From Letharia columbiana (Eukaryota; Ascomycota; Lecanoromycetes; Lecanorales; Parmeliaceae), in assembly GCF_014066305.1 (NCBI RefSeq), contig NW_023501069.1, positions 62,001-126,000 on the forward strand: a stretch of DNA of 64,000 nt, in the 5' to 3' direction. Positions 36,341-45,829 of this stretch are shown here, one piece after another. Position 1 is the stretch's first letter. Every line of letters starts with the position of its first letter. The position numbers and the translations under genes were made by a program. The notes beneath the pieces were generated by a model. The model worked only from the letters and a program-made list of their open reading frames with translations, had not been told where the DNA came from and did not search any database.

Positions 36341-36670
36341 GTATATACCCGGTAGTGCCCGCTACCTGGTAATGCACGGTCTTAAATCCGACAAATCCGG
36401 GTGTGAGTTTTGGGGGGATACCATCCCGAAAACTCACCCCCACCCCGGGCTTACCCACGCCCCGTTACGCGGCGTAGGGCTCACAGAAGTCAAGTAGATT
36501 TTATACAACTGCGATTTACAAGATTCTTGAAGCTCTAGAAACCTTGTTTTACATTCTATCATTTGATTTTTCAAGTTTTTTATATTACTGTTGTGAAAGG
36601 ATGAATTAATATTACTGAAGTGGATTTTAGATCGTGCATTACCAGGTACCGGGCACTTCCGGGTATATAC
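36341..36670. mobile_element. MITE with about 49-bp terminal inverted repeats
   Basis: The left arm (36341-36389) begins GTATATACCCGGTAGTGCCC and the right arm (36622-36670) ends with the inverse of GTATATACCCGGAAGTGCCC. Both then carry TACCTGGTAATGCACG and a TC(T/)AAATCC end. Arm differences are few. The 230-bp interior has no ORF and includes a GGGGGG run and a CCCCACCCCGGGC stretch. Both flanks carry TACTCG-like sequence. Size and structure fit a non-autonomous DNA transposon. Confidence 0.8.
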
Positions 36671-36976
36671 TCGTACGAGTACATTTGACAATTCATCCGC
36701 AGAAGTGTGTGGCCATTGCCGCCAAATTGGAATTTCTTGGTCGTTGGTAATGGACTGCTAGAGCAAATCTCCACAAGTGCAATGGCTGTTTGACCTTTCA
36801 CAGCTTGGCCGGGCTCGCGTGGATAAGTGCTAGGTCTCTTCGCTCTCAGTTCAGCTTTTTACAAAGACTTTGATATAGCATTGGTAACGACCACGTCACA
36901 TCAGACGCTAATATGTGCTGGGGCGCGGGCTTCCCAGTAGTGAAAAGCTTGCCGAGTACTGGTTTGTGACTATTTG
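36671..36976. other. Spacer between two inverted-repeat elements
   Basis: About 300 bp of normal composition between the MITE and the foldback element. Nothing recognised. Confidence 0.4.
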
Positions 36977-37203
36977 ATTCTCAGGGAGATCCCCTAAAAC
37001 CCCTCGGACCCTTCGGGGGCTCTTTAAGGGCTCTCCGAGAGCTTCTGTCGAGGGGCTGTCAAAGCAAGCTCGAAATTTGATTATTTTAGTGATATTTGAT
37101 TGATTTCAAGCTTGCTTTGACAGCCCCTCGACAGAAGCTCTCGGAGAGCGCTTAAAGAGCTCCGAAGGGTTTAAGGGATTTTAAGGGATCTAACCCTGAG
37201 AAT
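36977..37203. mobile_element. Foldback element with about 100-bp inverted arms
   Basis: Nearly the whole 227 bp is an inverted repeat. The left arm starts ATTCTCAGGG and the right arm ends CCCTGAGAAT. Both contain CTCTCCGAGAGCTTCTGTCG and AGGGGCTGTCAAAGCAAGCT, with an AT-rich loop of about 25-30 nt. The arms are GC-rich and have few mismatches, unlike the RIP-decayed repeats nearby, so this copy is probably young. Transcripts would fold into a long hairpin. Confidence 0.85.
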
Positions 37204-37227
37204 AGAGAGAGACGTTGTAATTTATTT

Positions 37228-37332
37228 GACATACTCAGGGGGCCCCTGAAACCCCCTAACCCTCCGGGGGCTCTCCGAGGGCTCTCCGAGGGCTCCTGCC
37301 GGAGGGGCTCTTCTCGCGAGCTCGATAAATCT
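37228..37332 (+). repeat. Third arm copy of the foldback element
   Basis: Starting near ACTCAGGGGG, this stretch repeats the left-arm layout in direct orientation (CCCCTGAAACCCCC, CTCCGGGGGCTC, GGAGGGGCTCTTCTCGCG) about 30 bp after the complete foldback element. It then runs into AT-rich decayed sequence. It looks like a truncated or nested copy of a related element. Confidence 0.65.
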
Positions 37333-37733
37333 TAGTTTTTAGTATATCTTTACGAATACTTTATCAAATTTCGTCTTCTCTACATTATTTGAAAGCGTAT
37401 AGTTAACTCTATAACTCTATAAATTTACTTTATTATCATTTATTACGTAACGTGAAAGGAATTAAATAGAATAAATTAATAAAATTGATGTTCGAGGTTC
37501 AGCCTTATGGTGCTTCCTCTTTTGGACGTACCCGTGTTTAGATCGAAAATGAAAGAAATAAGGTGTGTTTTAGACTAGAAATCGTGAAATCCGATAATTT
37601 GATTGGTCACTAGCATCTTAGCGTAGCACCCATTCTCGTTTTCAAGTCTTGAGTATTGAGAAAGCAAGCTTTCCAATCAAGAGAATCTACCCATCCAAGT
37701 TGGTAGAAACGTGCCTACAGGCAATGACTATGT
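37333..37733. other. AT-rich remnant and 3' flank of the Rab gene
   Basis: About 150 bp (to 37.48 kb) is AT-rich and RIP-like, probably the decayed body of the element whose arm precedes it. The rest is normal 3' flanking sequence of the Rab gene. No gene seen. Confidence 0.5.
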
Positions 37734-38913
37734 TCAACAGCACTTTCCTTTCCTGTTTATGGCAAGACTTTGAGCGCCGTCATTTGCCTCTTCGCCAGTT
37801 GCGATGCCCAGCCAACTTTGGCGCTTGTTGCTCAGTTTGAAGCTACCTTGGACATCCGAAAGGCCTTCAAAATAGCCACCTTGACCCCTTTTCTGACCCG
37901 GCGTGTTGTTGCGTTCGTCTCGCAACTGTTCCTGCTCCTTCTTGTTCTTCTGTTCCACAAGCTTTCTCGTGATAACACGGAACACCTCTTCAATACCTTC
38001 ACCATTTGATGCACTGATCTCATGGCAACAGTCCCAGCCTTTCACGTTGTCGGAGTCAGTATTTCTTCTTTGAGATGGAGAGGGAGTCACAAGACAGGGT
38101 CGTGAGTACTCTCGGAGCATGTCCCGGAAATCAAACCGGGGTACGAATTAGAGGGATGTTGCTCCGAAGTGACGTACCAATTTCTTGGCCCCAGAAACCG
38201 CTGCTGCGAGCGCTTCCAGGGAAGGTAGGGGTTGAGACCTTTTGCGGATAGAGGTTCTCTGCAACATATGCTATACATCTTTCGAATGGAATCTGTCTTA
38301 GACTGGGCTCTTGCGCGACCACATCGCTTTTCGTTCCTACGACGTGTATGACGATATCATTCCCAAGATTCTCCCTCATCTCCGTCAACCAGCGTCCCAT
38401 CTCTTCGAAGCTGCTTTCATCTATGATACTGTAGACAAGGAGTACTGCACTTGCTCCTCTGTAGTACAGTTTTGTGATGGATCTGAATCTCTCTTGACCT
38501 GCTGTGTCCCATAGCTCTACGCAGATTCAGGAGTCAGCATTGTTTATTCGAGATCGGAAATGGAGTTGCAAGACAGGTCCCGGGAGTAGAAAGGCCTTCT
38601 TGCTCCCGAAACATGTCCTGCGACTCAACTTCAATACCAAATAGGAAGGATCAGCTCCGAAATGTACGTACGGAGGCGTACCGTAGTTCCGGTGTCAACA
38701 TCAACCACCCTCTTAGTGAGGAAAGACGCCCCGATAGTTGATGTGACGCTGGATGGGCTAAAGGATCCTTTGATATATCGGTCTAATAAGCTTGACTTAC
38801 CGACACCTACGCGCGATCAGCTAGCTACCTGAGCAGAAAATGCCATGTTTGTTGTGTGGTAACGAACCTTGCGCACCTAGGACGCAAATTTTAGCCTCGA
38901 GGCTATTGGACAT
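37734..38913 (-). CDS. Rab-family small GTPase with an extended C-terminal region
   Basis: Exons 38913-38868, 38806-38672, 38516-38178 and 38038-37734 encode 274 aa. G1 is GAQGVGKSS (residues 13-21). The switch I region carries SVTSTIGASF; G3 is WDTAGQERF (about 62-70). G4 is GTKSD in place of the usual GNKxD, and G5 is EISASNG. The protein ends KGKCC, a double-Cys geranylgeranylation site typical of Rabs. Two additions make it longer than a normal Rab (about 200 aa): a Ser/Pro-rich stretch before G5 and a charged tail (KLVEQKNKKEQEQ onward) of about 75 residues. Membrane traffic regulation is inferred; the Rab subclass (Rab5/21-like?) is uncertain. Introns 2 (155 nt) and 3 (139 nt) belong to the introner-like family; intron 1 is a normal 61-nt intron. 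Confidence 0.88.
38039..38177 (-). mobile_element. Introner-like intron, Rab gene intron 3
   Basis: 139-nt intron starting GTACGTCACTTCGGAGC. It contains TTCCGGGACATG, then CCTGTCTTGTGACTCC, and the branch region ACTGACTCCG before AAAG. These blocks align in order with intron 2 of the same gene and with introns of unrelated genes near 41 and 47.9 kb. Confidence 0.8.
38517..38671 (-). mobile_element. Introner-like intron, Rab gene intron 2
   Basis: 155-nt intron starting GTACGTACATTTCGGAGC and ending CTGCGTAG, with branch region TGCTGACTCCTGAA. The centre folds back on itself: GAGTCGCAGGACA plus CGGGAG pair with CTCCCG plus TGTCTTGCAACTC, a stem of roughly 24 bp around a 16-nt loop. This is the clearest hairpin of the family in this window. 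Confidence 0.85.
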
Positions 38914-39100
38914 TATTTATCATCCATGATGAATTTTGCGTTGGCTCTATGGCTGTTTTAGTCGACAAAAGAATCTATCTTGTCGACGTCTTCTGATGGC
39001 GGTGATTGGAAACTCGCGCCCACTCCTTCCGGATTTAACGATCTCCCGTCAGCCCTAGCCGCAATTCTCATCTGGCAGACTGGCACCAGGGGCACGCGGG

Positions 39101-39313
39101 GTCAAAAAAGCCTGCACACGCCAAGAAATCCCCTTATTTTACTCTTTGAAATAATTCTATTTATATTGTCTTTACAAAATATGTTTTGCGGCGAGACTTA
39201 TTATTTCTGATGTGATCTTTAACATATGAAGCGGAAGCCTTTTGTTATGACCACTCGTTGACAAGTTGTGGTAGATTTGCAGATTTTGGGGTGTGCAGGC
39301 TTTATTGGTGACT
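39101..39313. mobile_element. Small MITE-like inverted-repeat element
   Basis: The left end (about 39105-39130, AAAGCCTGCACACGCCAAGA) and right end (about 39282-39307, inverse of AAAGCCTGCACACCCCAAAA) form imperfect terminal inverted repeats around a 150-bp AT-rich interior. No ORF. The right end shares the 15-mer GCACACCCCAAAATC (inverted) with the left arm of the 22.8 kb MITE. Confidence 0.65.
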
Positions 39314-39801
39314 GGCTGCCTTTTCCCCTGCCCATCTTCTCCAAGCGAACATGATTCAGCTTTGTGAGAATTCAAAGGAGTATCTAATCACGCAACGAAA
39401 GTCTGACTTGTTCGCATCCACTATTGCAAGAGGTCAGATAGAGTAAGATTAGAGTCTCTCAATCCAATCCCTCACTTCCTTCACCAACCCCACCTTGTTT
39501 ATCTCCGGCGCTTAGTCCCCGCAAAACGATCGACAATGCTCTACCCCAGGCCTGCTCAGCGCCGCCCATTGCCCGAAGCTTCATCGCCCATCCGGCAAAT
39601 AATTGGCAATGTTCGTTTCGGAGTTGCAAGCATCCCAGCAAGCGCTGCATCATTGTTAACTACTGTTCTCCCCCTTTCGTTTCTCAAAAGCGGTCTACCG
39701 CCAGGGTTTTACTTTACAAGCTCTTTTTGCCATCATTGTTTCTGTCTCTTGGTTTGTCTCTCTAGCATTAAGCATCTCTCGAAATCAAGACCTCGCTCAA
39801 T
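39314..39801. promoter_or_regulatory. Upstream region of the b2-type dehydrogenase
   Basis: About 490 bp. It has pyrimidine-rich stretches (39.72-39.77 kb) just before the start codon, consistent with a promoter and leader. No specific site assigned. Confidence 0.4.
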
Positions 39802-42030
39802 ATGAACCACGAGTCGAATGATCAGCAGCCAAAGGAGCAAAAGCTGCGTGGCGAAGAAGTGGCCAAACATAATAATGACAAAGACTGCTGGTTGGTTTCC
39901 CCCAACCTCCCCGCTGCCGTTATTCTGTTCCACTGAACCATCGATTCGGCAGGGTCATTATCCACGGTAGAGTCTACGATGTCACCGAGTTCAAAGAAGA
40001 GCACCCAGGAGGTAAATCCAGTGAGTCCACTACGCCAAGGAGAAACAGACTCGTACACTGAAGCATTGGATACAGTCATTCTTAAGTGGGCTGGCAAAGA
40101 TGCCACCGAGACGTACAATCCTATACACCCCCCGGACACCCTTGATAAGTTAGAAACCATTTCAGACTTCTAGGACTGAAGGTGAGTAAAGAGCTGAAAA
40201 CGACCAGGTTTCTTGATAAATCGAAGCACTTGGGAGAAGTGAACATGGATACAGTGGAACAAGAAAAAGAATTCGACCCCGATGAAGAAGAACGGCAAGA
40301 GAGAATCAAACGCATGCCGATTTTGGAACAATGCTACAACCTAATGGACTTTGAGGCTGTGGCGCGACGGGTAATGAAGAAGACCGCATGGGCTTACTAC
40401 TCCAGCGGATCAGATGATGAGATTGTGAGCCAATGATGTACCATTCTTGCAAAATACTGACAGTGTACGAGACGATGCGAGAAAACCATTCAGCCTTCCA
40501 TAAGATATGGTTTCGACCAAGAATCCTTCACGATGTTGAAAATATAGATCTCTCCACCCAAATGCTTGGAACTAAAGTAGACATTCCATTCTATGTCACT
40601 GCGACAGCACTGGGTCAGTAGCGCTATCCTGGCACTTCCATCGGAGAACCTGCATTTCTAATGTGATTGTAGGTAAACTTGGCAATTCCGAAGGCGAAGT
40701 AATACTCACACGTGGTGCGAAGAAACATAATGTCATCCAGATGATTCCCACACTCGCTAGCTGTTCTTTTGACGAGATTGTCGATGCCAGGCAGGGTGAC
40801 CAGGCACAATGGCTCCAGCTCTACGTAAACAAAGACCGCGCAATTACGGAACGTATAATCAAACATGCCGAGAATCGTGGGTGTAGAGGTCTCTTCATTA
40901 CTGTCGATGCACCTCAGGTTCGTACGTTTCGGAGTAATCACTTCCTTCTTTATGCCGAATTCTGGGTTGCAAGACATAGTTCTGGGGCAGAAGACTCTTT
41001 CTACAACGCTGACTCCGAAATGTGCGTAGCTCGGCCGCCGGGAGAAGGATATGCGCAGCAAATTTTCTGATGTGGGATCGAATGTGCAAAACACCGGCGG
41101 CGACAACGTGGATAGATCCCAAGGCGCTGCACGTGCTATCTCTTCCTTCATCGACCCATCACTTAGCTGGAAAGATATTCCCTGGTTCCTCGGCGTGACG
41201 AGTATGCCAATCCTTCTTAAGGGTGTACAAAGGGTTGAAGATGTCATCCGAGCTATCGAGGTTGGCGTCCAAGGTGTTGTACTTTCCAACCATGGTGGCC
41301 GCCAGCTCGACTTTGCAAGGTCAGGAATCGAAGTTCTTGCTGAAGTTATGCCCGTCTTGCGTGAACGTAATTGGCAGGATAGGATCGAGATATATATTGA
41401 TGGCGGTATTCGACGTTCTACTGACATAATCAAGGCGTTGTGCTTGGGCGCAAGAGGGGTGGGCATTGGCAGACCGTTTCTATATGCTATGAGTGCTTAC
41501 GGACTGCCTGGCGTGGACCGAGCCATGTATGTACATTTCGGAGCCTATTCTTCCTGTTCAGTACCACATTCCGAGTCACAAGACATGTTTCGCGAAGAAA
41601 GGGTCTTTTACTCCCCTGAAGCTGTCTGATTGGAGACTTGCCTCGAAGAAGAGATGCTGACCCCGAAACCTCTATAGGCAATTGCTGAAAGATGAAATGG
41701 AGATGAACATGAGACTCAGTAAGGCACTTTTCGGAGTTGTCTCTTCCTGTTCGAGATTGCTTTTTGAGTCCTGAGACATGCTGGAGGAACAAGTTACCCA
41801 ATCCACCCTTTCTATTCCTCAACGATATCCTGTTTCTCAAATCTTCATCAACGAATGAGAGTGCTGATTCAGGAATTGTGCTAGTTGGCTGCTCCAAGGT
41901 TGATCAACTCAACCCCACGCTCCTGGACACTAGAGGCCTGAGCATGCATTCGACTTCAGTGCCAGCAGATACCTTGGGTATGACCATCTATGATCCGCTC
42001 GTAAACCCACAGGAGAAGGCGAAGCTATGA
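39802..42030 (+). CDS. Flavocytochrome b2-type L-2-hydroxyacid (lactate) dehydrogenase
   Basis: Nine exons: 39802-39890, 39953-40020, 40076-40148, 40208-40424, 40472-40613, 40673-40917, 41030-41526, 41678-41718, 41885-42030; 505 aa. The cytochrome b5 domain (about residues 14-85) has both haem ligands: EEHPGG and PIHPPDTL. The FMN domain follows with YYSSGSDD (substrate Tyr), QLYVNKD, ILLKGV (active-site Lys), LSNHGGRQLD (catalytic His) and DGGIRRSTDIIKALCLGARG (FMN phosphate). Family members oxidise L-lactate or similar 2-hydroxy acids and pass electrons to cytochrome c. Yeast Cyb2 has a long mitochondrial presequence; here the protein starts MNHESNDQQPKEQ directly before the b5 domain, so an intermembrane-space location is doubtful. 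Substrate is not certain. Introns 6, 7 and 8 are introner-like; exon 8 is only 41 nt between two of them. Confidence 0.9.
40918..41029 (+). mobile_element. Introner-like intron, dehydrogenase intron 6
   Basis: 112-nt intron: GTTCGTACGTTTCGGAG start, GGGTTGCAAGACATA centre, CGCTGACTCCGAA branch region, TGTGCGTAG end. It splits the codons for VDAPQ and LGRRE of the FMN domain in phase 0. It is very similar to the introner-like intron at 47.8 kb in an unrelated gene. Confidence 0.88.
41527..41677 (+). mobile_element. Introner-like intron, dehydrogenase intron 7
   Basis: 151-nt intron: GTATGTACATTTCGGAGCC start, CCGAGTCACAAGACATG centre, GATGCTGACCCCGAA branch region, CTATAG end. Phase 2, interrupting the Met of VDRAM. 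Aligned in order with the other family members. Confidence 0.86.
41719..41884 (+). mobile_element. Introner-like intron, dehydrogenase intron 8
   Basis: 166-nt intron: GTAAGGCACTTTTCGGAG start, CTTCCTGTTCGAGATT, then GAGTCCTGAGACATGC centre, GTGCTGATTCAGGAA branch region, GTGCTAG end. More diverged than its neighbours, suggesting an older copy. Phase 1 before IGCSKVDQL. Confidence 0.75.
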
Positions 42031-42154
42031 GCATGTCAGTCTCTAATATCTTGCGGTGTTTTGCAGTGAAACTTCTTTTACGCATGCCCATATATATGCT
42101 TATGTAAATAGAATACGAAAGAAGTCGCGAAAAATACTTAGGCTTACACTGTTC

Positions 42155-43123
42155 TTATATATTTACAGTCTGCGCAGGATTCCCAAGTCGTCCTGTACTT
42201 CTATACATCAATGCCGCGTTAATCATTACCGTCCCCCTTCCATCTCCACCCCAGACTCTATACCATAGTATACTCAGAATGCCGTACATTGCCAACTTCA
42301 TCATATCCAGCCAGGCTAGGATGGCCACCATATCCCTAACCACGCCCTTGACTTCCCTCGAACACAACTTTTCATACAGTATCTGTGTATCATCCCAGAA
42401 CACCTGTACACGACCGTGGCTTGCGTGTATATGCCCAAAGATGTGTACCTTGGGTCTCACTCTCCAGACCTCCTTTGACAAGTAATCGCATCCTAATCCG
42501 GCAGGCAGATCCAGATGATGCCTTGGTGGCGTATGGGTGATTAAGACATCGACATCTGGTGGAATGGTGTACGACCACGCATCGTCGCTTCGATGATACT
42601 GGAAGGCAAAATCCTCCCCACCGCATTGGGGGACTTGTGGTGCGCCATAAAAGCGCAACTGGCGGTGCGCTTGACTGGGAAAGGTGAGCTGAACGCTGGA
42701 GTGCTGGAGATAGTGCACATCACCCCACCGTGGCGCTTTGCCAGCATCGGTTTTCCGCCTTGCTCGTGGATCAAACCAACTGTCGTGATTACCAGCAATG
42801 ACGACCTTGTGCTCATAAGGTAGAGAAGATATCCAATCAATCTGATCTTGAATCTCGGCAACTGTGCCGTCACTGGTAAGGTCACCCGCATGCACTAGGA
42901 CGTCTCCCTGAGGTAGGAAAGTAGGTTTGTGTGTATGGGTGTCGGAAATGCAGACAATACGGATTTGACTTGAAGATGGAGGCTTGGAGGTAGACGGGCC
43001 CCGCAGAAATAGAATAAGGTTGTAGAGCGTCTGAGTCAAGAATCTCAGCGGTGAGCTAAGCAGGCGATATGGGATAGAAGGCGGCTCGAAGGGGGAGGGT
43101 GGAGGTATGAGTAGAGAGGCCAT
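42155..43123 (-). CDS. Calcineurin-like metallophosphoesterase (MPPED/239AB type)
   Basis: Single-exon gene, 322 aa. Metal-binding motifs appear in family order: CISDTHTH (residues near 59), HAGDLTSDG, AGNHDSWFD, LITHTPPRHHLD and FGHIHASHGRV. This set matches the MPPED1/MPPED2-like (UPF0046) branch of binuclear metallophosphoesterases common in fungi. The N-terminus (PPSIPYRLLSSPLRFLTQTLYNLILFLRG) contains a hydrophobic stretch that could be a membrane anchor. The C-terminus has a second hydrophobic stretch (DMVAILAWLDMMKLAMYGIL). The physiological substrate is unknown. It is divergent from the anoctamin gene. Confidence 0.88.
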   Translation of the reverse strand: MASLLIPPPSPFEPPSIPYRLLSSPLRFLTQTLYNLILFLRGPSTSKPPSSSQIRIVCISDTHTHKPTFLPQGDVLVHAGDLTSDGTVAEIQDQIDWISSLPYEHKVVIAGNHDSWFDPRARRKTDAGKAPRWGDVHYLQHSSVQLTFPSQAHRQLRFYGAPQVPQCGGEDFAFQYHRSDDAWSYTIPPDVDVLITHTPPRHHLDLPAGLGCDYLSKEVWRVRPKVHIFGHIHASHGRVQVFWDDTQILYEKLCSREVKGVVRDMVAILAWLDMMKLAMYGILSILWYRVWGGDGRGTVMINAALMYRSTGRLGNPAQTVNI

Positions 43124-43490
43124 GGGAAAGAGGCTGTAGGATCGATCGACTGTAGCCTCTTGTGGAAAATGAACCGCAGTCCTAACAGAAAATCATTCCT
43201 CGAACTTCGGGGAACAATGACTAATAATACCCAGACGCAGTGGTTCTGCAGGAGGAATTTCGGCCCGGAGAAAAGGGTTTTCCGATCACGACCAAGAAGG
43301 TACCAACGTGCCAACCCCTTCCGAGTAGACTACTTTACCCTTGTTTGTCGCGAAGCGCGATGACGTCTAGCCTCCTCCAACTTTCCAAGCTCCGCTGTCT
43401 GAGTCTCCAAGTTTGGAGGAAGTCAAGTCAGAGGAAGTCAAGTCAGACCTCGAGACTTTTGAATCTAGAAGACTGACTCTGAGCGCAAAC
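43124..43490. promoter_or_regulatory. Divergent promoter region, phosphoesterase/anoctamin
   Basis: 367 bp between two start codons. It contains a 15-bp unit repeated in tandem (GGAAGTCAAGTCAGA at 43418-43432 and 43433-43447) about 45 bp before the anoctamin start, and TTTCCAAGC / CCAAGTTTGG sequences. A duplicated site may be regulatory, but this is conjecture. Confidence 0.4.
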
Positions 43491-45829
43491 ATGCCTCCAC
43501 ACCATAATATACCGCATGACAACTTGAAAGTTGACTATGTCATTATTTACAGATTCGCGGATTCCAGTAAGTCGCGTAATCCCTCCCGTGGAAAGCATCT
43601 GTCTGACAAGACCAACTCTTACAGCTAAGACGGAGGCTTCAAGAAGCTTTCAGGACCTTGTGCAGGCACTGGCTAGGGTAGGCCTCGCGATTGAGGTTCG
43701 GAACGGAGGGAATTGCTCCCTTCTGATCTTCGTCAAAGTGGCTTCCGATGAGCGTCTCAACAACGCCATCTATCGCTCCAGGTGCGCACCAAAATCATAA
43801 ATGTTATAAGTCATCTAACAGAAGCTGTAGAGTAAAGGACTGGCTTTACGGCATAAGGCCCGCCCAGCCGGATCGGGAAACGCAGAACTCGTTGACAAGC
43901 CAGCCGCTGACAGAAGCTGAACGGTATCGTATAGTCCACCAGCTGATCACAGGTCCAAAGGAAGAAGGAAATGCTGGGATCGTTCCCACTCATGGTCAAT
44001 GGAAGAACGTAGAGTCTATCTTCCCACTCCACGATCATACCTTCAACAAGGAATGGATCAAGAAATGGGCGACCGTGACGTTTCTCAAAGTGGAGGACTT
44101 GGACGAGATCAGAAATCGATTCGGCGAGAAAGTCGCATACTACTTCGCCTTCACACAATCCTACTTTGCCTTTTTAATTTTCCCTGCGGCCTTCGGTTTC
44201 TCGTCGTGGGTCTTGTTAGGCCATTTCTCGTCCATCTACGCAGTTGTCAACTGTCTGTGGAGCGTGGTTTTTATCGAATACTGGAAACGGCAAGAGGTAG
44301 ATCTCGGTATCCGCTGGGGCGTGAAAGGTGTTTCAGCCATTCAGGAGAAGCGAAGAGAGTTTCAGCACGAAAAGGAAATCCAAGATCCGATCACTGGTGA
44401 GGCTGTACAGGTCTTCCCAGCAACGAAGAGGTTGTATAGACAGCTTCTCCAGCTACCGTTTGCTGTCCTGGCATCTTTGGCACTTGGACTAATTATAGCC
44501 ACCTGTTTTGGCATTGAGATCTTCCTATCCGAGGTCTACAATGGACCATTCAAGAGTATTCTGGTAAAGCCAGTGGTCCTCAGCGATGTTTTCAAGACAC
44601 TGATTCCCATGTAGGTATTCCTCCCTACGCTACTTCTCACAGCTTTGGTCCCTACAATCACAACGATACTGACCGAGATTGCGACGCGACTTAACAACTA
44701 CGAAAACTGGGAAACCACCGACGCTTATGATTCTGCCATGACCCAGAAAATCTTCATTCTCAACTTCATCACTTCATACCTTCCAGTCTTCCTAACAGCG
44801 TTCGTCTACGTGCCGTTTGGCAGCTTAATCGTGCCTTATCTGGATATCTTCCAGCTGACTGCGCGTCCCTTTGCGGAAAATGAGAAGCAGCTTGCGACTC
44901 CAAAAGCGGGGTTTGCCATCAATCCAGCAAGGCTCCGGAAGCAGGTTATCTACTTCGCTGTCACAGCGCAAATAGTCAACTTCGCGATGGAGACCATCGT
45001 CCCTTACGTCAAGCGCAGAGGTTTTCACAAGTATCAAGAGCTTAAGACCGAGAGAGCCGCCAGGAAGGGAGGTGCTGCTCCAAACGCAGCTGCGAACGAT
45101 CTGCCTGAAGAAGCCGAGTTTCTTGCAAGAGTCCGCGGCGAGGCCGAGCTCGATGTCTACGATGTGTCTACGGATCTGAGAGAGATGGTTGTCCAATTTG
45201 GCTATCTGACCCTTTTTTCGGTGGTATGGCCGGTGACGGCTGTGTCATTCCTCATCAACAACTGGGTGGAACTTCGCTCGGACGCTGTCAAGATCTGCGT
45301 TGAGATGCAACGCCCAACTCCGCACCGAGTCGACAGCATTGGACCATGGCTGGATAGCTTGGGATTTCTTACATGGTTAGGCAGCATTTCTACTGCCGCC
45401 CTCGTATATCTCTTCAGCAATGATGGCTTAGGCCCAGACGGCACGCCAGCAGACATCAAAGGATGGGCTTTTCTCCTGACCGTCTTCTTCTCCGAGCATA
45501 TATATCTCTTGGTTCGCCTTGCAGTACGTTTAGCGATCTCCAAAATGGACTCGCCAGGAATGCAAAAGGAGCATGCAGAACGGTTCATGGTTCGTAAACG
45601 CTATTTCGAAGAATCCTTCGGGGAAGATGCAATGGAGCTGCCGCCACCAATGGACAGAGAAAAGATCACGCGGTCATCGCTGGAGGAAGAAGCTCGACAA
45701 GGCAGTATGAGGAGCTCTACTCCCCAGGATCAGTTCTGGTTGAGGCAGCGAAGCTGGGAAGAATCATCTTCGATCGGCATGGGTCTCATTGAGAAGATGG
45801 CACCAGCAGAGAGTAGGAAGCAACAATGA
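43491..45829 (+). CDS. Anoctamin/TMEM16 family membrane protein (Ist2-like)
   Basis: Exons 43491-43566, 43625-43781, 43831-44563 and 44615-45829 encode 726 aa. After a cytosolic N-terminal domain (VDYVIIYRFADSTKTEASRS) come about nine to ten hydrophobic segments. Examples are YFAFLIFPAAFGFSSWVLLG, AVVNCLWSVVFIEYW, LASLALGLIIATCFGIEIFL, FITSYLPVFLTAFVYVPFGS, FGYLTLFSVVWPVTAVSFLI and LLTVFFSEHIYLLVRLAVRL. The FIEYWKR and RFGEKVAYYFAF segments are typical of anoctamins. Fungal members are lipid scramblases (Aspergillus afTMEM16) or ER-plasma membrane tethers (yeast Ist2). The tail is short, without Ist2's long linker, so a scramblase role is as likely as tethering. Introns 1-3 are short and canonical; intron 3 (donor GTAAAG) is needed because the frame otherwise stops. 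Confidence 0.9.

Noticed and set aside
40624..41466. 280-codon antisense ORF in the dehydrogenase gene
   Set aside because: It runs antisense to conserved FMN-domain exons and across an introner-like intron; its residues reflect the sense coding bias.
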